Part shown: piece after piece, positions 8,508 to 16,240 of the stretch
How positions within the stretch are numbered: the stretch's first letter is position 1
Layout of the letters: the number at the start of each line of letters is the position of its first letter
From: Paracoccus aestuarii
Lineage (GTDB): Bacteria > Pseudomonadota > Alphaproteobacteria > Rhodobacterales > Rhodobacteraceae
Reading direction: 5' to 3'
Assembly (NCBI RefSeq): GCF_028553885.1
Contig: NZ_CP067169.1
Span: 310,001-374,000 of the forward strand
DNA length: 64,000 bases
Notes under the pieces: generated by a model
What the model saw: the letters and a program-made list of their open reading frames with translations, nothing else
Told to the model about the DNA's origin: nothing
Databases searched by the model: none
Made by a program: the position numbers and the translations under genes

Positions 8508-8526
8508 TTTTGCACAAGACGCAAAA
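8508..8526. promoter_or_regulatory. Inverted repeat TTTTGC-N7-GCAAAA, possible operator
   Basis: Perfect six-base arms (8508-8513 and 8521-8526) with a seven-base centre lie in the gap between the divergent siderophore operon and the DUF2218 gene, 14 bases downstream of a TTGACA (8489-8494) where a -10 would sit. It ends 17 bases before the DUF2218 ATG. The position suits a repressor site. The regulator is unknown. Confidence 0.4.
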
Positions 8527-8543
8527 CGCCCCGAGGAGGCCCC

Positions 8544-8828
8544 ATGATCCTGACCACCGCCTATGCATCCGAACGCGCCGAGGCGCTGATGGGCACGATG
8601 TGCAAGCATTTCGGCCACAAGATCCCCGTCGCCGATCGCGGCGATCACGCGGTTCTTGATTTCGGCACCGGGCTGGCGGTGCTGCGCGCCAGCGACGGCG
8701 TGCTGCACATCGCGCTGGAGGCCGACAGCGCGGGCGACGGCGACCGTCTGCGCGAGGTTCTGGAAAGCCACCTACTGCGCTTTGCCCATCGCGAGGATCC
8801 CGCCCCCCTGGTCTGGGCGGCCGAGTGA
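8544..8828 (+). CDS. DUF2218 domain protein
   Basis: Small soluble protein of 94 residues matching the DUF2218 family in length and pattern: an alanine-rich start with MCKHFGHKIPV, a core DRGDHAVLDFGTGLAVLRAS, then VLHIALEADSAGDGDRLREVLESHLLRFAHRED. Members of the family often sit beside siderophore transport genes, as here, where it is divergent from the ABC operon. It is proposed to act in the cytoplasm in iron handling, but no catalytic residues are evident and the role is unknown. A good Shine-Dalgarno (GAGGAGG) precedes the ATG. Confidence 0.85.
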   Translation: MILTTAYASERAEALMGTMCKHFGHKIPVADRGDHAVLDFGTGLAVLRASDGVLHIALEADSAGDGDRLREVLESHLLRFAHREDPAPLVWAAE

Positions 8829-8968
8829 GGCGGCCCCGCCTGACGCGGCTGTGACGGGGGCTTCGGGCGGTTTCCGCTGGATCGGGGCGCGGGTTTCTGG
8901 TGGAAGGGGGGCAAATCCCGCGGCCCCGACACCCGGGCCGCCCCAGCCAGCCGGAGGCCGGAACCGTC

Positions 8969-9583
8969 ATGAGTATCCACCTGTATCCCAACGACCTGCC
9001 CGAGGATCTGGACCTGGGTCCGGTCGTGGCCATCGACACCGAGACGATGGGTCTCGACCCGCGCCGCGACCGGCTGTGCCTGGTGCAGATCTCGTCGGGG
9101 GACGGGGATGCGCATCTGGTCCAGATCGACCGCGGCCAGACCGAGGCCCCGAACCTGACGAAACTGCTGACCGACCCCAAGGTGTTGAAGCTGTTCCATT
9201 TCGGCCGCTTCGACATTGCCGCGCTGGAGAATGCCTTCGGCGTCGTCACCTCGCCCGTCTGGTGCACCAAGATCGCGTCCCGGCTGGTGCGGACCTTCAC
9301 CGACCGGCACGGGCTGAAGGTGCTGCTGAACGAATTGGTCGGCGTCGATGTCAGCAAGCAGCAGCAGACCAGCGATTGGGGCGCGGCGGATCTGTCGGAC
9401 GCCCAGCTGGAATATGCGGCATCGGATGTGCTGCACCTGCACAAGCTGAAGGAGGCGCTGGAGGAGCGCCTGAAGCGCGAGAACCGGCTTGGTCTGGCGC
9501 AGGCCTGCTTTGACTTTCTGCCAGCGCGCGCCCATCTGGACCTGTTGGGCTGGGCGGATGAGGGAGACATCTTCCGCCACTGA
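8969..9583 (+). CDS. rnd: Ribonuclease D, short form (3'-5' exonuclease)
   Basis: DEDD-family 3'-5' exoribonuclease acting on tRNA precursors and other small RNAs. 204 residues, about the length of the catalytic domain alone, with no HRDC domains. Motif I VVAIDTETMGLDP (DxE) is near residue 22, motif II FHFGRFDIAALENAFG near 83, and motif III QLEYAASDVLHLHKLKEAL (Y-x3-D) near 155. I start it at ATG 8969, where GGAGGCC lies upstream, rather than at 8900, since the family begins a few residues before the DxE motif. Short RNase D proteins of this kind are usual in Rhodobacteraceae. Confidence 0.9.
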   Translation: MSIHLYPNDLPEDLDLGPVVAIDTETMGLDPRRDRLCLVQISSGDGDAHLVQIDRGQTEAPNLTKLLTDPKVLKLFHFGRFDIAALENAFGVVTSPVWCTKIASRLVRTFTDRHGLKVLLNELVGVDVSKQQQTSDWGAADLSDAQLEYAASDVLHLHKLKEALEERLKRENRLGLAQACFDFLPARAHLDLLGWADEGDIFRH

Positions 9584-9593
9584 GGCGGGACAT

Positions 9594-9615
9594 GGGTATT
9601 TGGACAACGGAGAAG
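9594..9615 (+). repeat. Dispersed repeat GGGTATTTGG, copy 1
   Basis: One of four copies in the window of a sequence close to GGGTATTTGGGCAACGGAGA. This copy has one change (GGA for GGG) and its GGAGAAG end lies just upstream of the kdsD GTG, so it may form part of that ribosome-binding region. Confidence 0.7.
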
Positions 9616-9623
9616 GGCGGAGC

Positions 9624-10568
9624 GTGGCGGATTACATCGAGACGGCGCGGCGGGTAATCGGGGTCGAGGTGGCGGGGCTGGAGGCCCTGTCGGCGGGCCT
9701 TGGCGATGAATTCTCGCGCGCGGTCGAGATGATCCTGGCGGTGCGCGGTCGGGTGATCGTGTCGGGCATGGGCAAGTCGGGCCATGTGGGGCGCAAGATC
9801 GGGGCGACGCTGGCCTCGACCGGGACGCCCGCGCAATTCGTCCATCCGGCCGAGGCCAGCCATGGCGATCTGGGCATGGTGACCCGCGACGACCTGGCGC
9901 TGGTCCTGTCCAACAGCGGCGAGACGCCGGAACTGGCCGACCTGATCGCCCATACGCGGCGCTTTTCCATCCCGCTGATCGGGGTGGCGGCGCGGCCGCA
10001 ATCGACGCTGATGCGCCAGGCCGATCTGGGGCTGGTCCTGCCCGCAGCCCCCGAGGCCTGCGGCAACGGGATCGTGCCCACGACCTCGACCACCATGACG
10101 CTGGCCTTGGGCGATGCGCTGGCCGTCGCGCTGATGGAGCATCGCCGATTTACCCCCGAACATTTCCGCACCTTTCATCCCGGCGGCAAGCTGGGGGCGC
10201 TGCTGGCCAAGGTGGGCGACCTGATGCATACCGATCTGCCCTTGGTGGCAGAGCACGCCCCCATGTCCGAGGCGCTGCTGGTCATCAGCCAGAAGGGCTA
10301 TGGCGTGACCGGCGTCGTCGATGGTGCGGGCGCGCTGGTGGGCATCATCACCGATGGCGACCTGCGGCGCCACATGCAGGGGCTGCTGGATCTGGACGCC
10401 GCCGCCGTGATGACCCCCGCGCCGCGCACCATCGCGCCGGGCGCCCTGGCCGAGGCCGCGCTGGCCCAGATGCAGGATCGCAAGATCACCTGCCTGTTCG
10501 CGGTCGAGGACGGCATGCCCCGCGGCATCCTGCATATCCATGACTGCCTGCGCGCCGGGCTGGTCTGA
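9624..10568 (+). CDS. kdsD: Arabinose-5-phosphate isomerase, KpsF/GutQ family
   Basis: Converts ribulose 5-phosphate to arabinose 5-phosphate, the first step of KDO synthesis for lipopolysaccharide. 314 residues: an SIS domain (RVIVSGMGKSGHVGRKIGATLASTGTPAQFVHPAEASHGDLGMV, about 45-90) and a pair of CBS domains in the C-terminal third (MSEALLVISQKGYGVTGVVD and ITDGDLRRHM). The start is the GTG at 9624, giving VADYIETARRVIGVE, the usual family beginning, with GGGCGGAG upstream; no ATG is available in frame. It is followed one base later by lptC, linking KDO synthesis with LPS export. Confidence 0.94.
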   Translation: MADYIETARRVIGVEVAGLEALSAGLGDEFSRAVEMILAVRGRVIVSGMGKSGHVGRKIGATLASTGTPAQFVHPAEASHGDLGMVTRDDLALVLSNSGETPELADLIAHTRRFSIPLIGVAARPQSTLMRQADLGLVLPAAPEACGNGIVPTTSTTMTLALGDALAVALMEHRRFTPEHFRTFHPGGKLGALLAKVGDLMHTDLPLVAEHAPMSEALLVISQKGYGVTGVVDGAGALVGIITDGDLRRHMQGLLDLDAAAVMTPAPRTIAPGALAEAALAQMQDRKITCLFAVEDGMPRGILHIHDCLRAGLV

Positions 10569-10569
10569 G

Positions 10570-11142
10570 ATGAACCGCACCCGCATCGTCCGCTGGCTGC
10601 AGGTGGTGCTGCCGCTGCTGGCGCTGGTGCTGCTGTCGACGATGTTCCTGTTCTCGCGCGGGTCGGATGTGGAATCGCGCATCCCCTATGCCGAGGTGGA
10701 CGCCCAGGCCGCCGCCCGCGACAGCCGCATCCTGGCGCCCGAATATAGCGGCGTGACCGATGACGGCGCGCAGGTGACGCTGCGCGCGGACCGTGCCATG
10801 CCGACCCCCGGCGGCGGGCAGGCGGGCGCGCTGCAGCTGGACTGGCTGCGGCCCGACGGGCTGTCGGCCCGGGTCACCGCCCCCGCGGGCGGGGCCGGGG
10901 ACGGGGTCCTGCGGCTGGAGGGCGGGGTGCGGATGACCACCTCCAGCGGCTGGCGCCTGGACGCCCCCGACCTGGAGGCCGAGACCGCCCGGTCCGAGAT
11001 CCGCGCCCTGAACGGGGTCGATGCGACCGCGCCCTTCGGGCGGATCACCGCCGGGCGGATGATGCTGGCGCCGTCGGCGCCCGACAGCGATCCGGCGATC
11101 TTGAATTTCTCGGACGGCGTGCGTCTGATATACCAGCCTTGA
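10570..11142 (+). CDS. lptC: LPS export ABC transporter periplasmic protein LptC
   Basis: Bitopic inner-membrane protein that receives LPS from LptB2FG and hands it to LptA. 190 residues: one N-terminal membrane helix (WLQVVLPLLALVLLSTMFLFSRG) followed by a periplasmic beta-jellyroll with ILAPEYSGVTDDGAQVTLRADRA and LEGGVRMTTSSGWRLDAPDLEAE. It starts one base after the kdsD stop. Its identity rests on position and on the typical helix-plus-jellyroll pattern, as sequence conservation of LptC is low. Confidence 0.9.
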   Translation: MNRTRIVRWLQVVLPLLALVLLSTMFLFSRGSDVESRIPYAEVDAQAAARDSRILAPEYSGVTDDGAQVTLRADRAMPTPGGGQAGALQLDWLRPDGLSARVTAPAGGAGDGVLRLEGGVRMTTSSGWRLDAPDLEAETARSEIRALNGVDATAPFGRITAGRMMLAPSAPDSDPAILNFSDGVRLIYQP

Positions 11143-11164
11143 AACCCCCCAAGCGAAGGCCGCC

Positions 11165-11647
11165 ATGACCCTGCGCCCCCTGATCCTTGCCCTGACCCTG
11201 GCGCTGCCCGCGCCGGTCCTGGCCCAGAACCTGGCCTTCGGCGGGATGCGGGCCGATCTTTCCGCCCCGGTCGAGGTCTCGGCCGACAATCTGACCGTCG
11301 ATCAGTCCGACGGCAGCGCGCTGTTCACCGGCAATGTCGTGATCGGCCAGGGCGAGATGCGCCTGAGCGCAGAGGAGGTCACCGTCGATTACGCCACCGG
11401 CGGCCAGGACCGCATCAGCCGCATGACCGCGACCGGCGACGTGACGCTGGTATCGGGGCCCGACGCGGCCGAGGCGCAGCAGGCGGTCTATGACGTGGAA
11501 GCGGGCACGGTCCTGCTGACCGGCGACGTGCTGCTGACCCAAGGGCGCAACGTGCTGGCCGGGGACCGGGTGACGGTCGATCTGGCCACCGGATCGGCCC
11601 GGGTCGAGGGTCGGGTGCGGTCGGTCCTGCAGCCGGGGACGCCCTGA
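11165..11647 (+). CDS. lptA: LPS transport periplasmic protein LptA
   Basis: Periplasmic bridge protein carrying LPS between inner and outer membranes. 160 residues with a cleavable signal peptide (MTLRPLILALTLALPAPVLA then QNLA) and an OstA-type core: VEVSADNLTVDQSDGSALFTGNVVIGQGEMRLSAEEVTVDY and a second repeat TVLLTGDVLLTQGRNVLAGDRVTVDLATG. These two repeats are the hallmark of the LptA fold. Its stop overlaps the lptB start by one base (TGATG). Confidence 0.94.
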   Translation: MTLRPLILALTLALPAPVLAQNLAFGGMRADLSAPVEVSADNLTVDQSDGSALFTGNVVIGQGEMRLSAEEVTVDYATGGQDRISRMTATGDVTLVSGPDAAEAQQAVYDVEAGTVLLTGDVLLTQGRNVLAGDRVTVDLATGSARVEGRVRSVLQPGTP

Positions 11648-12399
11648 TGCGCCGCGCCGCCGCCACGCCGGGCGGCCAGGGGCTGGTCGTCGAGGGGCTG
11701 CGCAAGTCCTATCGCAACCGCCCCGTCATCCGCGACGTGTCGGTGCGGCTGCAGCGCGGCGAGGTCGTGGCGCTTCTGGGGCCGAACGGGTCGGGCAAGA
11801 CGACCTGTTTCTACTGCATCGCGGGGCTGGTCACGCCGGATGCGGGCCGGGTCGCCATCGACGGGCGCGACGTGACGCGCCTGCCGATGTTCCGCCGCGC
11901 GCGCATGGGCATCGGCTATCTGCCGCAGGAGATGTCGATCTTTCGCGGCCTGTCAGTCGAACAGAACATCATGGCCGTGCTGGAGGTCGCGCTGGACGAT
12001 CCGCGCCACAGGCGCGACCGGCTGGAGGAGTTGCTGGCCGATTTCTCGATCACCCATCTGCGCGGCGCATCGGCCCTGGCCCTGTCGGGGGGCGAACGCC
12101 GGCGGGCCGAGATCGCGCGCTGCCTGGCGTCCGATCCGTCCTTCCTGCTGTTGGACGAACCCTTCGCGGGCGTCGACCCCATCGCCGTGGGCGAGATCCG
12201 CACCTTGGTCCACGCCCTGAAATCGCGCGGCATCGGCGTGCTGATCACCGATCACAACGTGCGCGAGACCTTGGGCATCGTCGATCGCGCCTATATCCTG
12301 CATGACGGGCATGTGCTGATGTCGGGTTCGACCGACCAGATCGTGGCCGATCCCCGCGTGCGCGAGGTCTATCTGGGCGAAGGCTTCACCTTGGGCTGA
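11647..12399 (+). CDS. lptB: LPS export ABC transporter ATP-binding protein LptB
   Basis: Cytoplasmic ATPase of the LptB2FGC complex. 250 residues: Walker A GPNGSGKTT near 43, Q-loop YLPQEMSIFRGLSVEQNI, signature LSGGERRRAEIARCLA, Walker B FLLLDEPFAGVDPIAV and ITDHNVRETLGIVDRAYIL with the switch His. These sequences are highly typical of LptB. In many proteobacteria rpoN follows lptB; here hpf follows directly, so rpoN must lie elsewhere or be absent. Confidence 0.96.
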   Translation: MRRAAATPGGQGLVVEGLRKSYRNRPVIRDVSVRLQRGEVVALLGPNGSGKTTCFYCIAGLVTPDAGRVAIDGRDVTRLPMFRRARMGIGYLPQEMSIFRGLSVEQNIMAVLEVALDDPRHRRDRLEELLADFSITHLRGASALALSGGERRRAEIARCLASDPSFLLLDEPFAGVDPIAVGEIRTLVHALKSRGIGVLITDHNVRETLGIVDRAYILHDGHVLMSGSTDQIVADPRVREVYLGEGFTLG

Positions 12400-12556
12400 A
12401 TCGGTCACGGGCCCGTGTGGCCCGTTGACAGATGCCGCGCACTGTCACCAAATCGAGATATGCGGGTGCGCAGATGGCGTCCCGCACATACCCGCCTTCG
12501 CCCTTGCCGGCCCCCGGGTCTGCATCGCGGCGGCGGGCAACCGGAGAGGAGTGACG

Positions 12557-13132
12557 ATGCGCTACACCATCAGCGGAAAACACATCGATGTCGGAGATGC
12601 GTTGAGCACGCATGTGAAATCCGAAATGGGCGAGACCTTGGAGAAGTATTCCCAACGCCCGACCGATGCGGCGGTGACCTTCTCGAAAGACGCCCACCAG
12701 TTCCTGTGCGACGCCACCGTGCATCTGTCCAGCGGCATGACCGTCGCCGCCCGGGGCAGCGCGACCGACATCTATGCCGCCTTCGAGGCCTGCCGCGAAA
12801 AGATGGACAAGCAGCTGCGCCGCTACAAGCGCCGTCTCAAGGATCACCACAAGGACCATGCCGAGCCTGTTGTCTTTGGCCAGGCCGACAGCTATGTGCT
12901 GGCCCCCGAGGATGATGACGCGGAATCGCAGGGCGGCAGCCTGGAGCCGATCATCATCGCCGAGATGGAAAGCCGCGTGCCCACCCTGTCGGTGGGGGAT
13001 GCGGTGATGCATATGGAACTGTCCGGCAGCCCGCTGCTGGTGTTCCGCAACGAGAAACATGGCGGCGTCAACGTCGTCCACCGCCGCGACGACGGCAATG
13101 TGGGCTGGATCGACCCGCGCGGCAATGGCTGA
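12557..13132 (+). CDS. hpf: Ribosome hibernation promoting factor, long form
   Basis: Binds the 30S subunit and promotes dimerisation of idle ribosomes (100S) in slow growth. 191 residues: S30AE domain (MRYTISGKHIDVGDALSTHV to about residue 100, with KYSQRPTDAAVTFSKDAHQFLCDATVHL), a linker rich in acidic residues, and the C-terminal dimerisation domain (PTLSVGDAVMHMELSGSPLLVFRNEKHGGVNVVHRRDDGNVGWIDP). The two-domain layout marks the long form. ATG 12557 follows GGAGAGGAG. The 157-base upstream gap holds a TTGACA at 12425-12430 but no convincing -10, and a CACGGGCCCGTG palindrome at 12406-12417. Confidence 0.95.
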   Translation: MRYTISGKHIDVGDALSTHVKSEMGETLEKYSQRPTDAAVTFSKDAHQFLCDATVHLSSGMTVAARGSATDIYAAFEACREKMDKQLRRYKRRLKDHHKDHAEPVVFGQADSYVLAPEDDDAESQGGSLEPIIIAEMESRVPTLSVGDAVMHMELSGSPLLVFRNEKHGGVNVVHRRDDGNVGWIDPRGNG

Positions 13133-13164
13133 TCGCCGCCGCGTCTGACGCCGGATCGGATGCC

Positions 13165-13188
13165 GCCCCCGGACGCCTGTCCGGGGGC
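13165..13188 (+). terminator. Perfect 10-bp hairpin between hpf and ptsN
   Basis: Arms GCCCCCGGAC (13165-13174) and GTCCGGGGGC (13179-13188) flank a GCCT loop. No T run follows, so it may act as a weak terminator or attenuator lowering ptsN expression relative to hpf. Confidence 0.5.
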
Positions 13189-13214
13189 GCAGAGTTTGGG
13201 AAAGACTGGACGCG

Positions 13215-13679
13215 ATGCAACTTGCAGAAATCCTCAGCCCCGGCGCGGTGCGCTCGCTCGGGCAGGTCACGTCGAAGAAGCGGCTGTTCCAGGAACTGGC
13301 CGACCTGGCCCATTCGCAATACGGGCTGAACGCATCCGAGGTGCTGGACGCGCTGCAGGAACGCGAGAGCCTGGGCCCGACGGGCGTGGGCCAGGGCGTG
13401 GCGCTGCCCCATGCGCGGCTGCACGGGCTGGACAAGGTCGCGGGGCTGTTCCTGCGGCTGGAAAAGCCCCTGGATTTCGACGCGGTGGACCGCCAGCCGG
13501 TGGATCTGGTCTTTGCCCTGCTGGCGCCGGAGACCAGCGGCGTTGATCACCTGAAGGCCTTGGCCCTGGTGTCGCGCACGCTGCGCGACCAGGACCTGCG
13601 CGCCAAGCTGCGCGCCAATGACGACCCGGTGGCCCTGCATGCCGTGCTGGCCGCGGCGCAAGGCATCAAGGCCGCCTGA
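13215..13679 (+). CDS. ptsN: Nitrogen PTS EIIA component (EIIA-Ntr)
   Basis: Regulatory phosphocarrier of the nitrogen-related phosphotransferase system; receives phosphate from NPr and regulates partner proteins. 154 residues with the EIIA type-2 fold: EVLDALQERESLGPTGVGQGVALPHARLHGLDKVAGLFLRLEKPLDF. The His of LPHAR, near residue 66, is the phosphorylation site. Following lptB and hpf it completes the conserved gene order seen around rpoN in proteobacteria. Confidence 0.95.
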   Translation: MQLAEILSPGAVRSLGQVTSKKRLFQELADLAHSQYGLNASEVLDALQERESLGPTGVGQGVALPHARLHGLDKVAGLFLRLEKPLDFDAVDRQPVDLVFALLAPETSGVDHLKALALVSRTLRDQDLRAKLRANDDPVALHAVLAAAQGIKAA

Positions 13680-13756
13680 GCCTTTGCCGAAACCGGGGGG
13701 TTCAAATCGGACCGGATCGGCCCTATCCTTGGCCCCGTGACCAAGGAGGAGCCGAC

Positions 13757-13942
13757 ATGACCCGTCATCTTGCCGACCGTCCGCGCCTGCGGGGCCCGTC
13801 CCGCATCGGCGCCTTTCTGGACCAGGACCGCAAATCCGCGCCCGGTCCGGCCGTGCTGAAACTGCTGTCCCGCCCCAAGGACCGCGACGGCGCCACCCGC
13901 GCCAGCCGCTATCTGGACATCGCGCGGGGCCGCGAGGCGTGA
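13757..13942 (+). CDS. Small hypothetical protein (61 residues)
   Basis: Short reading frame with a very good ribosome-binding site (AAGGAGGAG, seven bases before the ATG). The product is basic and polar with no membrane segment: it starts MTRHLADRPRLRGPSRIGAF, has LDQDRKSAPGPAVLKLLSRP and ends ASRYLDIARGREA. I do not recognise a family. The strong Shine-Dalgarno and the hairpin just after its stop are the arguments that it is real. Confidence 0.5.
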   Translation: MTRHLADRPRLRGPSRIGAFLDQDRKSAPGPAVLKLLSRPKDRDGATRASRYLDIARGREA

Positions 13943-13948
13943 CGGCCC

Positions 13949-13972
13949 GGGGCCGCCGCGCAGGGCGGCCCC
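13949..13972. terminator. Perfect 9-bp hairpin between small ORF and ilvE
   Basis: GGGGCCGCC (13949-13957) pairs with GGCGGCCCC (13964-13972) around a six-base loop. It lies between convergent genes and can serve both. Confidence 0.55.
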
Positions 13973-13985
13973 GAACCATGGCCCG

Positions 13986-14855
13986 TCAGGCGCGGACCAG
14001 CGCCTCGTAGCTTTCGGCCACGTCGCGGGTGATCTGGCCGACCTGGAAATGCCAGTCGCCGATCTGGCCCACCGGGGTGACCTCGGCCGCGGTGCCGGTC
14101 AGCCAGCATTCCTGGAAGGATTCCAGTTCATCCGGCAGGATGCGGCGTTCATGGACGGCATAGCCCTTGTCCTTCAGCATCTGGATGATGGTCTGGCGGG
14201 TGATGCCGTTCAGGAAACGGTCGGCCTTGGGGGTGTGGATCTCGCCATCCTTGACGAAGAAGATGTTGGCGCCGGTGGCCTCGGCGACGTAACCCTGCCA
14301 ATCCATGAACAGCGCGTCGGAACAGCCCTTGGCCTCGGCCGCGTGCTTGGACATGGTGCAGATCATGTAGAGACCGGCGGCCTTGGCGGCGGTGGGGATG
14401 GTTTCGGGGCTGGGGCGCTTCCACTTGGCCACGTCCAGCTTCGCGCCCTGCCATTTGGCATCGCCGTAATAGCTGCCCCATTCCCAGGCCGCGACGGCCA
14501 TGCGCACCGGGTTGCGCGCCGCCGACACGCCCATGTCCGGCCCCGACCCGCGCCATGCGACGACGCGGATATAGGCGTTGGCGAAGCCGTTGGCGCGCAG
14601 CACCTCCTCCTTGGCGGCGTCGATCTCCTCGGCGGAATAGGGGATGGGCATGTCCAGCAGCCGGCCCGATTCGATCAGGCGCAGCGAATGTTCGTGGCCC
14701 TTGAAGATCTTGCCGTCATAGCAGCGTTCGCCCTCGAAGACCGAGCTGGCGTAATGCAGCGCATGGGTCAGCACATGCACCTTGGCGTCGCGCCAGTCCA
14801 CAAGCTCTCCATCCATCCAGATCTTGCCGTCGCGGTCGTCGTAAGCCAGCATCAT
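13986..14855 (-). CDS. ilvE: Branched-chain amino acid aminotransferase
   Basis: PLP-dependent transaminase for leucine, isoleucine and valine. 289 residues, the usual length. Fold-type IV features: ALHYASSVFEGERCYDGKIF near residue 35, the lysine in VAKWKRPSPETIPTAAKAAGLYM, the loop ALFMDWQGYVAEATGANIFFVKDG and GITRQTIIQMLKDKG. Two ATGs stand in tandem at the start; I use the first (14855), six bases after GGAGAC. An upstream extension to 14927 is open but unlike the family. Divergent from petP with overlapping promoters. Confidence 0.95.
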   Translation of the reverse strand: MMLAYDDRDGKIWMDGELVDWRDAKVHVLTHALHYASSVFEGERCYDGKIFKGHEHSLRLIESGRLLDMPIPYSAEEIDAAKEEVLRANGFANAYIRVVAWRGSGPDMGVSAARNPVRMAVAAWEWGSYYGDAKWQGAKLDVAKWKRPSPETIPTAAKAAGLYMICTMSKHAAEAKGCSDALFMDWQGYVAEATGANIFFVKDGEIHTPKADRFLNGITRQTIIQMLKDKGYAVHERRILPDELESFQECWLTGTAAEVTPVGQIGDWHFQVGQITRDVAESYEALVRA

Positions 14856-14932
14856 ATGTCTCCATCGCCCGCCCGGTTGTTCGTTTCTTGCGTCTGTCGG
14901 GGCGGAACAGGGCGGTTTGTTACGCAAGATGC

Positions 14933-14960
14933 TTGACGGCTAGCAATCACGCCCTAGAAA
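14933..14960 (+). promoter_or_regulatory. Candidate sigma70 promoter of petP-petR
   Basis: TTGACG (14933-14938) and TAGAAA (14955-14960) with a 16-base spacer, 33 bases before the petP ATG. Confidence 0.45.
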
Positions 14961-14965
14961 GTCAA
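14937..14965 (-). promoter_or_regulatory. Candidate sigma70 promoter of ilvE
   Basis: On the minus strand TTGACT (14960-14965) and TAGCCG (14937-14942) with a 17-base spacer. It overlaps the petP promoter almost completely, so polymerase at one should exclude the other. Confidence 0.4.
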
Positions 14966-14993
14966 CAACGCTGCCATATCGGGGAGACGGGCC

Positions 14994-15527
14994 ATGTCGG
15001 GGATCGCAATGCAGGAAAAGGCGCGGATGCAGGCCATGGTGGGCGAGGATCTGCTGTTCCTGACCGACGACCAGCTGCGCCGCGGGATCGAGGCGATGTT
15101 CTTCGCCTATCGCGCCTTCACCGCCGATCCCGACATGATCCTGGCCGATCTGGATTACGGGCGCGCCCATCACCGGGCGCTGCATTTCATCAACCGCGAT
15201 CCGGGCCTGACGGTGACCTCGCTGCTGGCGGTGCTGGGGGTGACCAAGCAATCGCTGAACCGGGTGCTGCGCACGCTGATCGATGACGGGCTGGTGGACA
15301 GCCGCATCGGCAGGCGCGACCGGCGCGAACGCCAGCTGCACCTGACCCCCAAGGGCACCGCGCTGGAGCGCCGCCTGTCGGAATCGCAGCGCGCGCGGAT
15401 GCGGGCGGCCTATCGCGCGGCGGGGCCGCAGGCCGTCAGCGGTTTCCGGCAGGTGCTGGAAGCGATGATGGACCCCGAGACCCGCGCACAGTATCAGGCC
15501 CTGAAGGATCTGCCCGAGGACCGCTGA
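14994..15527 (+). CDS. petP: MarR-family regulator PetP
   Basis: Winged-helix MarR regulator, 177 residues. The DNA-binding part is FINRDPGLTVTSLLAVLGVTKQSLNRVLRTLIDDGLVDSRIGRRDRRERQLHLTPKG (about 62-118), with LGVTKQSLNRVL as recognition helix. Followed seven bases later by petR, the pair known in Rhodobacter capsulatus where petPR is needed for cytochrome bc1 expression; the name is assigned on family plus gene order. ATG 14994 follows GGGGAGACGGG. A later ATG (MQEKARM) is possible. Confidence 0.85.
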   Translation: MSGIAMQEKARMQAMVGEDLLFLTDDQLRRGIEAMFFAYRAFTADPDMILADLDYGRAHHRALHFINRDPGLTVTSLLAVLGVTKQSLNRVLRTLIDDGLVDSRIGRRDRRERQLHLTPKGTALERRLSESQRARMRAAYRAAGPQAVSGFRQVLEAMMDPETRAQYQALKDLPEDR

Positions 15528-15534
15528 GGCCGCC

Positions 15535-16236
15535 ATGACCGCACCCGATTGTCACCTGCTGGTCGTCGATGACGACGAACGCATCCGCGCCCTTCTGGGG
15601 CGGTTTCTGCGCAAGAACGGCTATATGGTGACGATGGCGCGCGACGCGGCGCAGGCGCGGCGGCTGCTGGCGGGGCTGGAATTCGATCTGATCGTGCTGG
15701 ACGTGATGATGCCGGGCGAGGACGGGCTGGCCCTGACCCGCGCCCTGCGCGAGCGTCTGGACACGCCCATCCTGCTGCTGACGGCCAAGGGCGAGACCGA
15801 GGACCGCATCAACGGGCTGGAAAGCGGCGCCGACGATTACCTGCCCAAGCCCTTCGAGCCGCGCGAGCTGTTGCTGCGGATCGGCGCGATCCTGCGCCGG
15901 GTGCCCGTGGCCGAGGTGGCGCCCCCCAAATTCCTGTCGCTCGGGGCGCTGCGATACGACACGGACAAGGGCGAATTGTGGAACGGCGACGCGCCCTTGC
16001 GCCTGACCGGCACGGAAACCGCGCTGCTGCGCCGCCTGGCCGCCAGCCGCGGCCAGCCCGTCAGCCGGTCCGAGCTGATCGAGGATCTGGGCCGCGGCGG
16101 CGACGAGGCCGAGGGCGGCGAACGCGCCATCGACGTCCAGATCACCCGCCTGCGCCGCAAGATCGAGCCCGACCCGCGCGAGCCGCGCTTTCTGCAGACG
16201 GTGCGCGGCACCGGCTATATGCTGGTCGTGGATTAG
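15535..16236 (+). CDS. petR: OmpR-type response regulator PetR
   Basis: Two-domain response regulator, 233 residues. Receiver: LLVVDDDERIRALL with the acidic pair near residue 11, phospho-acceptor Asp in LIVLDVMMPGEDGLAL near 56, and Lys in DYLPKPFEPREL near 105. C-terminal winged-helix: LRLTGTETALLRRLAASRGQPVSRSEL and AIDVQITRLRRKIEPDPREPRFLQTVRGTGYML. No histidine kinase lies next to it; in the petPR system it is cotranscribed with the MarR protein PetP instead. Confidence 0.9.
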   Translation: MTAPDCHLLVVDDDERIRALLGRFLRKNGYMVTMARDAAQARRLLAGLEFDLIVLDVMMPGEDGLALTRALRERLDTPILLLTAKGETEDRINGLESGADDYLPKPFEPRELLLRIGAILRRVPVAEVAPPKFLSLGALRYDTDKGELWNGDAPLRLTGTETALLRRLAASRGQPVSRSELIEDLGRGGDEAEGGERAIDVQITRLRRKIEPDPREPRFLQTVRGTGYMLVVD

Positions 16237-16240
16237 GGGC

